Part shown: piece after piece, positions 39,666-48,651 of the stretch
Layout of the letters: every line of letters begins with the position of its first letter
Position numbering within the stretch: position 1 is the stretch's first letter
Source: Ahrensia sp.
GTDB taxonomy: Bacteria; Pseudomonadota; Alphaproteobacteria; Rhizobiales; Rhizobiaceae
Length of the DNA stretch: 64,000 nt
Reading direction: 5' to 3'
Assembly (NCBI GenBank): GCA_028817895.1
Contig: JAPPOQ010000005.1
Location: 34,652 to 98,651, forward strand
Made by a program: the position numbers and the translations under genes
Notes under the pieces: model-generated
Told to the model about the DNA's origin: nothing
Databases searched by the model: none
Seen by the model: the letters and a program-made list of their open reading frames with translations, nothing else

Positions 39666-40560
39666 CGCGCTTGATCATGGTTCCCGCGCCGTGGCGGGTG
39701 AACAGTTCCAACAGCACGGAATGCGGGACCTTACCGTTGACGATGACCACAGCTTCGACACCGCGTTCTATCGCGTCAATGCAGGTTTCAACCTTGGGGA
39801 TCATCCCACCGGATATTGTGCCGTCGGAGATGAGCGCAAGTGCTTGTGAAACCGTGAGAGCTTCGATGAGCGCTCCATCCTTGTCGAGCACACCCGGGAC
39901 ATCGGTCAGGAACAGCAATCGATCGGCATCCATCGCGCCCGCGATTGCACCTGTGAAAGTGTCGGCGTTTACATTGTAGGTTTCACCATCATCGCCATAG
40001 GCAACCGGCGCGATAACGGGGATCAGACCCGCCTCTGCAACGGTATCGATGACGGCGGGATTGACCCGAACCGGTTCGCCGACAAACCCCAGATCGACGA
40101 TCTCTTCAATCCTGCTGTCAGGGTCACGAACGCTGCGCTGCATCTTGCGGGCACGCAGCATGTTGCCATCCTTGCCGCACAGGCCGATGGCGCGCGCACC
40201 CTCCGCATTGAAATCAGCCACGATACCTTTGTTGATGGATCCCGCGAGCACCATTTCCACGATTTCTACCGTGGCCTTGTCAGTTACTCTCATGCCGCCC
40301 TTGAACTTGCTTTCAATGCCCATCCGCTTGAGCATGGCGCCGATCTGTGGCCCGCCACCATGCACGACTACAGGCTGAACACCGGACTGGCGCAACAGTG
40401 CAACATCTCGTGCAAAAGCACGACCCAGCGCAGCATCACCCATGGCGTGCCCGCCGAATTTTATGACAACGCGTTTGCCGGCATAGGCCTGCATATAGGG
40501 CAACGCCTGCGAAAGGAGGCTCGCCTGAATGTCTCCACTGATCGAACTGATTTCGGTCAT
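39658..40560 (-). CDS. argB: Acetylglutamate kinase
   Basis: The 300-residue amino acid kinase phosphorylates N-acetylglutamate in arginine synthesis. Motifs [23 protein letters not shown], and [20 protein letters not shown] are classic for ArgB. The N-terminal helix of about 25 residues before the kinase fold is a feature of arginine-sensitive hexameric enzymes, so feedback inhibition is plausible. The gene overlaps the downstream nucleotidase by eight bases and follows uppP by 52 bp on the same strand. Confidence 0.97.
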   Translation of the reverse strand: MTEISSISGDIQASLLSQALPYMQAYAGKRVVIKFGGHAMGDAALGRAFARDVALLRQSGVQPVVVHGGGPQIGAMLKRMGIESKFKGGMRVTDKATVEIVEMVLAGSINKGIVADFNAEGARAIGLCGKDGNMLRARKMQRSVRDPDSRIEEIVDLGFVGEPVRVNPAVIDTVAEAGLIPVIAPVAYGDDGETYNVNADTFTGAIAGAMDADRLLFLTDVPGVLDKDGALIEALTVSQALALISDGTISGGMIPKVETCIDAIERGVEAVVIVNGKVPHSVLLELFTRHGAGTMIKRDD

Positions 40561-40612
40561 TGAAAGGATGTCACCTGCGGATCAAAAAACAGGGCAATGC
40601 CACCAAAGCGCC

Positions 40613-41440
40613 TCACGACAAAGATGGCAACAGGCCCGGGAACCAATCGTAGAGCATTGCAAACAGAAGCAACCCCAAGACGATTCGGTAGATCACAAAA
40701 ACCAGAAACGATGTGCGCTTGACGACCGCCATCAGGATCGCGATCGCTGCCAGTGCGGCAAAAAAGGTGAAGAAAGCTGCCCAAAGAGCATCAGCCGGAA
40801 CACCCCCCCCCTGCTGATACGCTTCCAGCGCTGTGAACAGACCTGCCGCCGTGATCGCCGGAATGCCAAGCAGAAAGGAAAAGCGCGCGGCCTCCCCCCG
40901 TTCGAAGCCAAGAAACCGTGCCGCCGTGATTGTGATTCCCGAGCGGCTCGTGCCGGGAATTAGCGCGACCGCCTGTGCAACGCCGATGATCAAAGCGGGG
41001 GCCAGCGTCATGTCTTCCATGGATTTGACGCGCTTGCCCACCACATCCGCAACGTAAAGGAGAACCCCGAAAAAAATCGCTCCAAAAGCGACAACTTCAA
41101 CCCCGCGGATCGCATCTGAAATGCCGGAGAACTTCAAGACAGCGCCAAATATCAGTGCGGGTATCGTTGCCAGCGCAATGTAGAGCGCCATGCGAGACCG
41201 CTGCGTCTTTTGCCCTCTGACCAGCTCGATACTTCCGATGGCGAGTTGAATGACATCGCGCCAGAAATAGGCGAGAACCGCAAAGAGCGACCCGATATGC
41301 ACCATGACATCGGTCACGATGCCCTGATCCTGCCATCCTGTGAAAGCGGGAATCAGGATGAGATGCCCCGACGAGGAGACGGGCAGAAACTCCGTCAGTC
41401 CCTGCACGATGGCCAAAACGAGGATCTGTTCGATGCTCAT
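40613..41440 (-). CDS. uppP: Undecaprenyl-diphosphatase (UppP/BacA)
   Basis: The 275-residue integral membrane enzyme recycles undecaprenyl pyrophosphate for peptidoglycan and other glycan synthesis. The motif GLTEFLPVSSSGHLIL near the N-terminus carries the catalytic Glu residues, and PGTSRSGITI near residue 170 carries the Arg. About eight membrane helices are predicted. Overproduction gives bacitracin resistance in other bacteria. The gene is divergent from the GST gene across 127 bp and lies upstream of argB, an order common in rhizobia. Confidence 0.97.
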   Translation of the reverse strand: MSIEQILVLAIVQGLTEFLPVSSSGHLILIPAFTGWQDQGIVTDVMVHIGSLFAVLAYFWRDVIQLAIGSIELVRGQKTQRSRMALYIALATIPALIFGAVLKFSGISDAIRGVEVVAFGAIFFGVLLYVADVVGKRVKSMEDMTLAPALIIGVAQAVALIPGTSRSGITITAARFLGFERGEAARFSFLLGIPAITAAGLFTALEAYQQGGGVPADALWAAFFTFFAALAAIAILMAVVKRTSFLVFVIYRIVLGLLLFAMLYDWFPGLLPSLS

Positions 41441-41567
41441 GGGCGTATCCGCTGCGAATCGGCTGACTTGCCGCCATAATGGGCGGCACCTATAGAAGGG
41501 TTTGGTGAGACTTCAAACCAACACGCCATTGCGCAGGGGCCGCAGCGCAGGCAACTGCGGGCATGAC

Positions 41568-42257
41568 ATGACACAACTCTACCACGCCACATTGCATGCC
41601 GGGTCGCGCGCCGTACGCTTGATGATGGTTGAGTATGGTCTCGACGTCGAACTCACCGAAGAACGCCTGTGGGAGCGGCGCGCAGAGTTCCTGGACATTA
41701 ATCCAGCAGCCACTTTGCCCGTGCTCATCGATGAGCACACCCATGTCATCGGAGCGCAGCCCATCGGGGAGTATCTGGATGAAACACATGGCGCCATGAA
41801 GCGGGATCGGCGGTTGTTTCCTGAGGACGCTGCGGGCCGCGCGGAAATGCGACGCCTGATAGACTGGGCGCTGATGAAGCTGGAAAGTGAGGTAACGCGC
41901 TACGCAGTCAATGAACTAGTCACAAAACGCATGATGCCGCGCGGCGCGGGCGGCGGTGCACCGGACAGTCAGGCCCTGCGCGCGGCACGCACCAATATCA
42001 AATATCATCTCGATTATCTGGGTTGGTTGGCATCGCAACGCAATTGGCTTGCCGGCAGTCGATTGACGCAAGCAGACCTTGCCGTTGCCGCATCCTTGTC
42101 CGTGCTGGACTATTTGGGCGAAGTGAAGTGGGACAGCGCGGAAGCCTTGAAAGACTGGTATGCCCGCATCAAGTCACGGCCCAGTTTTCGCCCGCTTTTG
42201 GCTGACCGGGCACGCGGCATTCCGCCCGTCTCTCACTACGCTGACCTCGACTTTTGA
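41568..42257 (+). CDS. Glutathione S-transferase family protein
   Basis: The 229-residue protein has a thioredoxin-like N-terminal domain (SRAVRLMMVEYGLDVEL, NPAATLPVLIDEH, the glutathione-binding cis-Pro and IGEYLDE) and a helical C-terminal domain with the N-capping ADLAVAASLSVLDYL. The substrate is unknown. ATG 41568 gives the family N-terminus; the frame continues to 41502. The stop overlaps the TTG start of queG by four bases; gst-queG-SDR is a conserved trio in Hyphomicrobiales. Confidence 0.9.
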   Translation: MTQLYHATLHAGSRAVRLMMVEYGLDVELTEERLWERRAEFLDINPAATLPVLIDEHTHVIGAQPIGEYLDETHGAMKRDRRLFPEDAAGRAEMRRLIDWALMKLESEVTRYAVNELVTKRMMPRGAGGGAPDSQALRAARTNIKYHLDYLGWLASQRNWLAGSRLTQADLAVAASLSVLDYLGEVKWDSAEALKDWYARIKSRPSFRPLLADRARGIPPVSHYADLDF

Positions 42258-43315
42258 CCAGGACCGTCAAACTTCGACTCCATCTTGAAAGGGAGGCCAG
42301 GTCGCTGGGCTTTGATGCGCTCGGTATCGCGACGCCAACCGGTTTTGATGACGCTGCCGTAAGACTGAAACTGTTCGTCGAAAGAGGCCATCACGGTTCT
42401 ATGAGCTGGATGGAAGAGACGCTGGCGCGTCGCTGCGACCCGACAACATTGTGGCCCGATTGCCGGTCCATCATCATGCTTGGCATGAATTACGGCCCTG
42501 ACTGCGACCCGCTTGCCACCCTTGAGCGCTCAGACCGTGGTTGCATTTCCGTCTATGCGCGCAACCGAGATTATCATGATGTGATCAAGGGCAGGTTGAA
42601 GACGCTTTCTGCCAAGATTCTGTCAAAAGCCAACACGCTTGGCCTTGACGGGGACGTGAAGGTGTTTGTCGACACAGCACCGGTGATGGAGAAACCAATA
42701 GCGGCGCGCGCGGGCCTCGGCTGGCAGGGCAAGCACACAAATCTCGTTTCGCGTAACTTCGGTTCATGGCTGTTTCTGGGGTCGATCTTCACCAGTCTTG
42801 ACCTGCACGCTGACGAGGAGGCTGCGGACCATTGCGGCTCCTGTCGTGCCTGTCTCGACATCTGTCCGACCAGTGCTTTTCCAGCCCCCTATCAGCTCGA
42901 TGCGAGGCGCTGCATTTCGTATCTGACGATCGAGAACAAGGGGCCAATCCCGATCGAGTTTCGCAAAGCCATGGGAAACCGGATCTTTGGATGTGATGAT
43001 TGCCTTGCGGTCTGCCCCTGGAACAAATTTGCCAATGAGGCCCGCGAAGCGAAGTTGAAGCAAAGGGCGGAGACCCATGCACCGCCACTTCGCGACCTTT
43101 TGAAGCTGGATGATGAGGGTTTTCGAATACGATTTTCAGGATCTCCTGTAAAGCGCATAGGTCGCAACCGCTTTATCCGCAATTGCCTCATCGCCGCGGG
43201 CAATTCCGGCGACGCTTCGCTGCTGCCCAAGGTCGAAGCCCATCGCGGACATGACGATCCGGTGTTGGCGGACGCTGCTGATTGGGCTCGACAAGAACTG
43301 GAGCACATAGTTTGA
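42254..43315 (+). CDS. queG: Epoxyqueuosine reductase
   Basis: The 353-residue cobalamin and iron-sulfur enzyme performs the last step of queuosine synthesis, reducing epoxyqueuosine in tRNA. Two [4Fe-4S] motifs are present, CGSCRACLDICPT and CDDCLAVCPWN, along with the DTAPVMEKPIAARAGLGWQG active-site region and C-terminal HEAT-like repeats. It starts with TTG overlapping the GST stop (TTGA) and its own stop overlaps the TTG start of the SDR gene, so three genes are translationally chained. Confidence 0.96.
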   Translation: MTRTVKLRLHLEREARSLGFDALGIATPTGFDDAAVRLKLFVERGHHGSMSWMEETLARRCDPTTLWPDCRSIIMLGMNYGPDCDPLATLERSDRGCISVYARNRDYHDVIKGRLKTLSAKILSKANTLGLDGDVKVFVDTAPVMEKPIAARAGLGWQGKHTNLVSRNFGSWLFLGSIFTSLDLHADEEAADHCGSCRACLDICPTSAFPAPYQLDARRCISYLTIENKGPIPIEFRKAMGNRIFGCDDCLAVCPWNKFANEAREAKLKQRAETHAPPLRDLLKLDDEGFRIRFSGSPVKRIGRNRFIRNCLIAAGNSGDASLLPKVEAHRGHDDPVLADAADWARQELEHIV

Positions 43316-44253
43316 CCGTATCAACACCAAACGCGCTTCACTCTTTGGCTGGTGCGGATGTCCTTATCATGGGCGCAGGCTTTTCCGGCCGGTTTATCGC
43401 ACATGCCTTTGCGCGCGACGGAGCGCGAGTGATCGGGACCACCCGAGACCCGGACAGATTTTCCGAGCTGCAAGCATTGGAAATCGAACCGGTGTTCTTT
43501 GATGGATCGACACTCAATGACGCGCTCCGAACTCAGCTTAGCATGTGTTCGCATCTCATCATCTCGATTGCCCCTCCGCGCCAGGAGAAGGATGACCATG
43601 ATGTAGTGGACCCGGTCTTGCGCAGTTTCGCTGGCGCCAGACTGAAGGAGATGGCACCAAATCTGCGCTGGGTCTGTTATCTTTCGACAGTTGGTGTCTA
43701 TGGCAATCATGACGGGGCATGGATCGATGAAGCCACGCCGGCAAAGCCGGTTTCTGAACGCTCCCGGCAACGCGTACGCACAGAGAATGAGTGGCGCAAA
43801 GTCGCTGCGGTCGCCGGAGTTCCACTTTCGATTTTTCGCCTGTCAGGCATCTATGGCCCTGGTCGCAACGCTTTGATGTCAGCGCAAAAAGGAAAGGCCC
43901 GACGGCTCGTCAAGCATGGCCAGGTGTTCAATCGTATCCATGTGAGCGACATCGCAACGGCAACTCTGTCGGCCGCGCAACGACATGCCAGCGGCACCTT
44001 TAACGTCACCGATAATGAACCCGCTCCACCGCAGGACGTCGTGGCATTTGCGCATGAGCTGATGGGCAAGGAGCCACCGCCGGAGATCGACTTTGATACC
44101 GCCGAACTTTCGCCCATGGCCCGCAGCTTCTATGGCGAGAACAAGCGGGTCAGCAATGCGAAATCCAAAACTGAACTCGCCATGACCTATGCCTTCCCGA
44201 ACTATCGCGAAGCGCTTTCGCAGATGTGGAAAGATGGCAGCTGGCGTGGCTAA
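43312..44253 (+). CDS. SDR-family NAD(P)-dependent oxidoreductase/epimerase (YeeZ-like)
   Basis: The 313-residue protein has a Rossmann motif LIMGAGFSGRFIA and the extended-SDR features STVGVYGNHDG and RLSGIYGPGRN, followed by RIHVSDIA. The usual YxxxK Tyr/Lys pair is not clearly present (the sequence after STVGVYG differs), which is common in the YeeZ-like branch. The substrate is unknown. A TTG start at 43312 is inferred from the TTGA overlap with queG, which fits the pattern of this operon. The stop overlaps the BASS gene tail to tail by four bases. Confidence 0.82.
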   Translation: MTVSTPNALHSLAGADVLIMGAGFSGRFIAHAFARDGARVIGTTRDPDRFSELQALEIEPVFFDGSTLNDALRTQLSMCSHLIISIAPPRQEKDDHDVVDPVLRSFAGARLKEMAPNLRWVCYLSTVGVYGNHDGAWIDEATPAKPVSERSRQRVRTENEWRKVAAVAGVPLSIFRLSGIYGPGRNALMSAQKGKARRLVKHGQVFNRIHVSDIATATLSAAQRHASGTFNVTDNEPAPPQDVVAFAHELMGKEPPPEIDFDTAELSPMARSFYGENKRVSNAKSKTELAMTYAFPNYREALSQMWKDGSWRG

Positions 44254-45122
44254 TTCTTCCGGCGTGTCTTGCTGCGCATCCAGAACAGGAAGGGCAGCGT
44301 CACGAAATACATGGTGATGCCGTAAACGCCGGACGGCAGGCTGAAAGGTGGAAGACCGTTCAGCGTCTCCACGATCAGACTGCCAACCGTAATGCCAAGG
44401 GTTGAGTTTTGAACGCCTGTCTCAATGGCGACAGTGGCGCGTTCTGTGACATCGAGCCCAGCAACTGTGCCGAGACCAAAGCCGAGCAGCACCAATACGA
44501 TATTGAGCACGATCAAGAGCGGCCCAAGAACCACGACATTTTCTATGAACAGCGTCCAGTTTGCGGCAAGCGCTCCCACCACAATGATGATGAAAAGAAT
44601 GCTGGCGATACGCGAGATGGCCGGTTCTATACAAATGATGGTTGCCGAGAACATGCGGCGCAGCGCAACGCCAATGGCCACGGGCACCGCCGTGATCAAG
44701 AACATCGAAATCGCAAGCGTGGTCACATTGATGGGTGGAGCATCTGCACCCATGAAAAAGTCTGCCGACCAGGAGACGAATATCGGAACCGTGAAAACCG
44801 CCAAAAGAGAGACCACCGCGGTCAGCGTGATGGAAAGAGCCAGCGCCCCTCCGGCGAACTTCGTCATAATGTTGGAGGTCACACCGCCAGGGCAGAACGA
44901 CAGGATCATGACGCCCACCGCCAACTCACCCGTCAATCCGAAGGCCAGGATCAAACAAAGCGTGATGAGCGGCAGCAGCACAACCTGAGAAATCGCACCG
45001 ATCGCAAAGGCTTTCGGAAATTTCGCGACACGAGAAAAGTCAGCCAATGTCAGGCCCAGACCCAGTGAGAACATGATGAATGCCAGCGACAGCGGCAAGA
45101 ACACCTGCAACAGAATATCCAT
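44250..45122 (-). CDS. Bile acid:sodium symporter (BASS) family transporter
   Basis: The 290-residue membrane protein has about nine or ten hydrophobic helices and BASS motifs FSLGLGLTLADF, ILSFCPGGVTSNIMTKFAGG and ETGVQNSTLGITVG. These are sodium-coupled carriers of organic anions; the family name comes from animal bile acid carriers, and bacterial members probably move other acids such as pantoate or keto acids. ATG 45122 is preceded by GGAGGAAAG on its strand. It is divergent from the VOC gene across 152 bp. Confidence 0.9.
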   Translation of the reverse strand: MDILLQVFLPLSLAFIMFSLGLGLTLADFSRVAKFPKAFAIGAISQVVLLPLITLCLILAFGLTGELAVGVMILSFCPGGVTSNIMTKFAGGALALSITLTAVVSLLAVFTVPIFVSWSADFFMGADAPPINVTTLAISMFLITAVPVAIGVALRRMFSATIICIEPAISRIASILFIIIVVGALAANWTLFIENVVVLGPLLIVLNIVLVLLGFGLGTVAGLDVTERATVAIETGVQNSTLGITVGSLIVETLNGLPPFSLPSGVYGITMYFVTLPFLFWMRSKTRRKN

Positions 45123-45274
45123 GAACTTTCCTCCTCCATCACCAGAGCGCGCATTGATCTGCCGACAAAGCGAGCCGATTGCAAGCGCGCAGCACTTTGC
45201 GCTTGAGTGTCAACAAGCGGTTGGCCCATGCTGAACAGCGCAGGTTCAACTTCATCTTGATCAGCGAGACGCCA

Positions 45275-45709
45275 ATGACCGCCAACATCTCGATTGTAAC
45301 GCTGGGCGTGGATGATCTTCCCGTCTCCACCCGCTTCTATGAAGGGCTTGGTTGGGTCAACACCACTGCCTCGCAAGACAGCGTGACCTTTCTGCAAGGT
45401 CACAGCGTGGTGCTTGGCCTGTATGGCCGCAGCGCGCTGGCTGAGGATGCGGAAGTCGAAAACATTCCGGCCGGGTTTCGCGGCGTTACACTTGCGATCA
45501 ACTTACCCTCGCGCGCGGCCGTTGATGCCTTCTTCAACAAGGCACTCGGCACCGGAGCATCGGCACAAAAGCAACCCCAATCCGTTTTCTGGGGCGGCTA
45601 TTCCGGCTACTTCGCTGACCCCGATGGGCATTTGTGGGAGGTTGCGCATAATCCGTTCTTTGCGCTCAACGAGGTGACCGGGCAGCTGCAGCTGGAGGCA
45701 AAGTCGTGA
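45275..45709 (+). CDS. VOC (glyoxalase/bleomycin resistance) family protein
   Basis: The 144-residue protein has the beta-alpha-beta-beta-beta fold pattern twice: ISIVTLGVDDLPVSTRFYEGLGW in the first half and YFADPDGHLWEVAHNP at the end, with potential metal ligands such as the Glu in LWEV. The function is unknown; family members act as dioxygenases, isomerases or binding proteins for antibiotics. ATG 45275 fits the family; the frame opens earlier at 45179. It overlaps the next gene by four bases (GTGA). Confidence 0.85.
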   Translation: MTANISIVTLGVDDLPVSTRFYEGLGWVNTTASQDSVTFLQGHSVVLGLYGRSALAEDAEVENIPAGFRGVTLAINLPSRAAVDAFFNKALGTGASAQKQPQSVFWGGYSGYFADPDGHLWEVAHNPFFALNEVTGQLQLEAKS

Positions 45710-46269
45710 GCGCCACTCTCGTCATCATCGACATGCAAAAGGCGCTTGATGATCCGCGTTACGGGACGCGCGGACAGCATGACGCTGAAGCCAATATGGC
45801 GAGATTGCTCACCCATTGGCGTGACCTTGGTAATCCGGTGGTTCATGTACGTGACAATTCGCTTGATCCGGACTCGCCCTACGCGCCAGGCAAAGCCACG
45901 CATGAGTTCAAGCCGCAGCTCGCACCTCTGCAACACGAGCCGATCATCGACAAGCAAACCAACAATGCCTTCATCGGAACTGATTTGATGCAAGTTCTGG
46001 AAGAGTTTGGGTCCTCGGATTTGATCGTCTGCGGTGTGCATCTTCACCAATGCGTCGAGTCCACCGTGCGCATGGCGGGCAATCTGGGCTTTCTGGTCTT
46101 TCTGCCTGAAGACTGCGTCATCTGCGTTGATGTCCTTGACCGCAAAGGCAATCGCTGGACGGCTGATCAAGTTCATGACTTGACGCTTGCGATCCTGGAT
46201 GGCGACTATTGCAAGGTGGTCTCATCTGCTGATCTTATGGGGTCAGCGGCTGACGGAGTGATTCATTGA
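45706..46269 (+). CDS. Isochorismatase-like cysteine hydrolase
   Basis: The 187-residue hydrolase has Asp9 in LVIIDMQKAL, Lys in IIDKQTNNAF, and the nucleophile Cys in GVHLHQCVESTVRMA, the catalytic triad of the family. Substrates in the family include nicotinamide, isochorismate and ureido acids; this one is unassigned. It starts with GTG overlapping the VOC stop and ends overlapping the TTG start of the restriction endonuclease, so a host-metabolism gene is directly coupled to the RM cassette. Confidence 0.87.
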   Translation: MSATLVIIDMQKALDDPRYGTRGQHDAEANMARLLTHWRDLGNPVVHVRDNSLDPDSPYAPGKATHEFKPQLAPLQHEPIIDKQTNNAFIGTDLMQVLEEFGSSDLIVCGVHLHQCVESTVRMAGNLGFLVFLPEDCVICVDVLDRKGNRWTADQVHDLTLAILDGDYCKVVSSADLMGSAADGVIH

Positions 46270-46862
46270 GAGATGCAAGCGATCTGCCCGCCGAAATTGC
46301 CGGAAAATTTTCTGTCTTTGATTGGCGAAATGCTATCGCCATTCTCGCCTCTGTACACCAATCAAAATTCGATGAGATCCTGACGGTTCTTGGCAATTTT
46401 GATCTGAAGCACAGCTTTGTTGCGAAGGGCGGCGGAAACAAGTCCAAGATTTCTCGTTACATTGATGAGAAACTTGGTGCTCTGGGTTGGGTGGAAACAG
46501 GCTTCGACACGGAAATCACCGTGGATGGCATGCCCAACCCTTCCCCTACCCACAAGATCGACTGTTACAAGGATAAGGTGGCGCTGGAAGTTGAATGGAA
46601 CAACAAGGACCCATTTTTCGATCGCGACTTAAACTATTTTCGTTTGCTCTACGATCTTCGGGTCATCGATGTCGGCATCATTGTCACGCGCGATACATCT
46701 CTTGAAACCGTTTTAGGAGAAGTCGGTAGATCAAAGACAACCTATGGGAAGGCCACGACGCATACAGAAAAACTGTATCCTAAGATTCAAGGTGGTGGCG
46801 CTGGTGGCTGCCCTGTCCTAGTGTTCGGCATCACATCGGGGGCCTACATTGATGACCGATAG
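46266..46862 (+). CDS. BglII/BstYI-family type II restriction endonuclease
   Basis: The 198-residue protein shows the BglII-family active site: Asp99 in KIDCYKD, then Glu108-Val-Glu110 in ALEVEWNNKDPFFDRDL. The D-x8-E-x-(Q/E) spacing matches BglII (Asp84, Glu93, Gln95, as I recall), with Glu in place of Gln. BglII and BstYI cut at GATC-centred sites (AGATCT, RGATCY), so a related target is likely but unproven. A TTG start overlaps the previous stop. It overlaps the methyltransferase by 11 bp. A sampled 60-base stretch is about 45% GC against about 62% in the downstream permease, suggesting acquisition. Confidence 0.82.
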   Translation: MRDASDLPAEIAGKFSVFDWRNAIAILASVHQSKFDEILTVLGNFDLKHSFVAKGGGNKSKISRYIDEKLGALGWVETGFDTEITVDGMPNPSPTHKIDCYKDKVALEVEWNNKDPFFDRDLNYFRLLYDLRVIDVGIIVTRDTSLETVLGEVGRSKTTYGKATTHTEKLYPKIQGGGAGGCPVLVFGITSGAYIDDR

Positions 46863-47514
46863 CAATTTGGACACGATGTTGGATTTTGCCAGCCGGGTGC
46901 GTGGCAGAAAATTCTCGACAATCTTGGCGGATCCACCCTGGCGCTTCACAAATCGTACGGGAAAAATGGCGCCGGAGCATCGCAGACTGAGCCGCTATGA
47001 AACGATGACCCTGGACAACATCTGCGAGTTGCCCGTTAGCGACGTCACGGAGTCGACCGCGCATCTGTATTTGTGGACACCCAATGCATTGCTACCCGAA
47101 GCTCTCAAGGTCATGGACGCTTGGGGTTTCACCTACAAAAGCAATTTGATCTGGCACAAGATCCGCAAAGATGGTGGTTCTGACGGTCGTGGTGTCGGGT
47201 TTTACTTTCGCAATGTGACAGAAATGATTCTGTTCGGGGTCAAGGGAAAGGGTGCCCGAACCCTTGCTCCAGGGCGACGTCAGGTGAACTTTATGGCATC
47301 TCGCAAACGGGAGCATTCTCGCAAACCGGACGAGCAATATGAAATCATCGAGGCCTGCTCACCGGGACCATATCTCGAGCTGTTTGCTCGGGGAACGCGG
47401 GATGGCTGGTCGTATTGGGGTAACGAAGCCAACGATGCTTACAAGCCAGACTGGCCGACCTATCAGCACAACTCCGTTTCAAGCAGACGGGAGGCAAACG
47501 AAACCGCATCATGA
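46852..47514 (+). CDS. MT-A70 family DNA N6-adenine methyltransferase
   Basis: The 220-residue enzyme has the catalytic DPPW at residues 27-30 in TILADPPWRF and the MT-A70 pattern HLYLWTPNALLPEAL and WHKIRKDGG, with PGPYLELFARG for cofactor binding. It transfers methyl from S-adenosylmethionine to adenine N6, protecting host DNA from the overlapping restriction enzyme. ATG 46852 is preferred over TTG 46849. The partner family's best-known methylases (M.BglII, M.BstYI) modify cytosine, so an adenine methylase here is a different pairing. Its stop overlaps the permease ATG. Confidence 0.87.
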   Translation: MTDSNLDTMLDFASRVRGRKFSTILADPPWRFTNRTGKMAPEHRRLSRYETMTLDNICELPVSDVTESTAHLYLWTPNALLPEALKVMDAWGFTYKSNLIWHKIRKDGGSDGRGVGFYFRNVTEMILFGVKGKGARTLAPGRRQVNFMASRKREHSRKPDEQYEIIEACSPGPYLELFARGTRDGWSYWGNEANDAYKPDWPTYQHNSVSSRREANETAS

Positions 47515-48632
47515 CCAATCCACTCCCGCGCTGGGTCGACTATGGACTGATGCCGCTGATCAATGTGGCGGTGGCGTTTGTCATATCCGGGCTGGTGGTC
47601 CTGTTTGTGGGAGAGAACCCGTTTCAGGCAGCCTATCTGTTGGTGCGCGGCGCGTTTGGTGGCGGTTACAATCTCGGCTTCACACTGTTCTATGCCACCA
47701 CTTTCATCTTCACTGGTCTTGCCGTCGCCGTGGCCTTTCACGGCGGGCTGTTCAATATTGGCGGTGAGGGCCAGGCCTATATTGGCGGTCTTGGTGTTGC
47801 ACTCATTGCCCTGTCGCTGGACACAGTGCTGCCCTGGTGGCTGACCTTTCCGCTTGCCGTGTTGGGCGCTGCCCTGTTCGGGGCCGCCTGGGCCTATGTC
47901 CCCGCCGTGCTGCAGGCCACGCGTGGCAGCCACATCGTGATCACTACGATCATGTTCAACTTCATCGCATCCGCCCTGATGGTCTATCTGCTCACGGGCT
48001 ATTTGCAGAAAAGCCCGACGCTTGGCCCGCGCTCGCGTGACTTCGAGACAGGTGCGCAGATACCGAAGCTTGACTGGCTGTTCAACCCGTTTGGTGTCGA
48101 TGTCGGCTCGTCACCACTCAACATCGTTTTCCTGCTGGCGCTCGTGATGGCTTTGCTCGTGTGGCTTCTGATCTGGCGAACACGTTTTGGCTATGAAGTG
48201 CGCACGTTGGGGATCAGCCCTCGCGCCGCCAATTATGCCGGGATGCGGGATGTGCGCATCATCGTGATGACCATGATGATCTCCGGCGCTCTTGCGGGAA
48301 TGATGGCGCTCAATCCAGTGATGGGCGACCAGGGACGCCTGCAGCTCGATTTTGTCGAAGGTGCCGGTTTCGTGGGCATCGCCGTTGCTTTGATGGGCCG
48401 CTCTCATCCGGCCGGAATCGTCCCCGCTGCCATTCTGTTCGGGGCGCTCTATCAGGGCGGTGCCGAACTGGCCTTCGACATGCCCAACATCACGCGTGAT
48501 ATGATCGTCATGATCCAGGGGCTGGTGATCCTGTTCGCCGGGGCGATGGAGTATATGTTCCGCCCCGCACTTTCGCGTCTTTTCATGCGGATGCCATCCC
48601 CCGGAACAGCAGCGCGTCAGGAAACGGCATGA
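47511..48632 (+). CDS. Nucleoside ABC transporter permease (BMP-type, first permease)
   Basis: The 373-residue permease of the BPD_transp_2 family has about ten membrane helices and the signatures GLAVAVAFHGGLFNIGGEGQ and RTLGISPRAANYAGM. It resembles the larger permease (YufP/NupP-type) of BMP-family nucleoside importers. The ATG overlaps the stop of the MT-A70 gene (ATGA). The usual upstream partners, a BMP lipoprotein and a double-domain ATPase, are not here; the RM pair sits where they would be. Confidence 0.9.
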   Translation: MTNPLPRWVDYGLMPLINVAVAFVISGLVVLFVGENPFQAAYLLVRGAFGGGYNLGFTLFYATTFIFTGLAVAVAFHGGLFNIGGEGQAYIGGLGVALIALSLDTVLPWWLTFPLAVLGAALFGAAWAYVPAVLQATRGSHIVITTIMFNFIASALMVYLLTGYLQKSPTLGPRSRDFETGAQIPKLDWLFNPFGVDVGSSPLNIVFLLALVMALLVWLLIWRTRFGYEVRTLGISPRAANYAGMRDVRIIVMTMMISGALAGMMALNPVMGDQGRLQLDFVEGAGFVGIAVALMGRSHPAGIVPAAILFGALYQGGAELAFDMPNITRDMIVMIQGLVILFAGAMEYMFRPALSRLFMRMPSPGTAARQETA

Positions 48633-48651
48633 GAGAAAGTGGGGCTAACTA

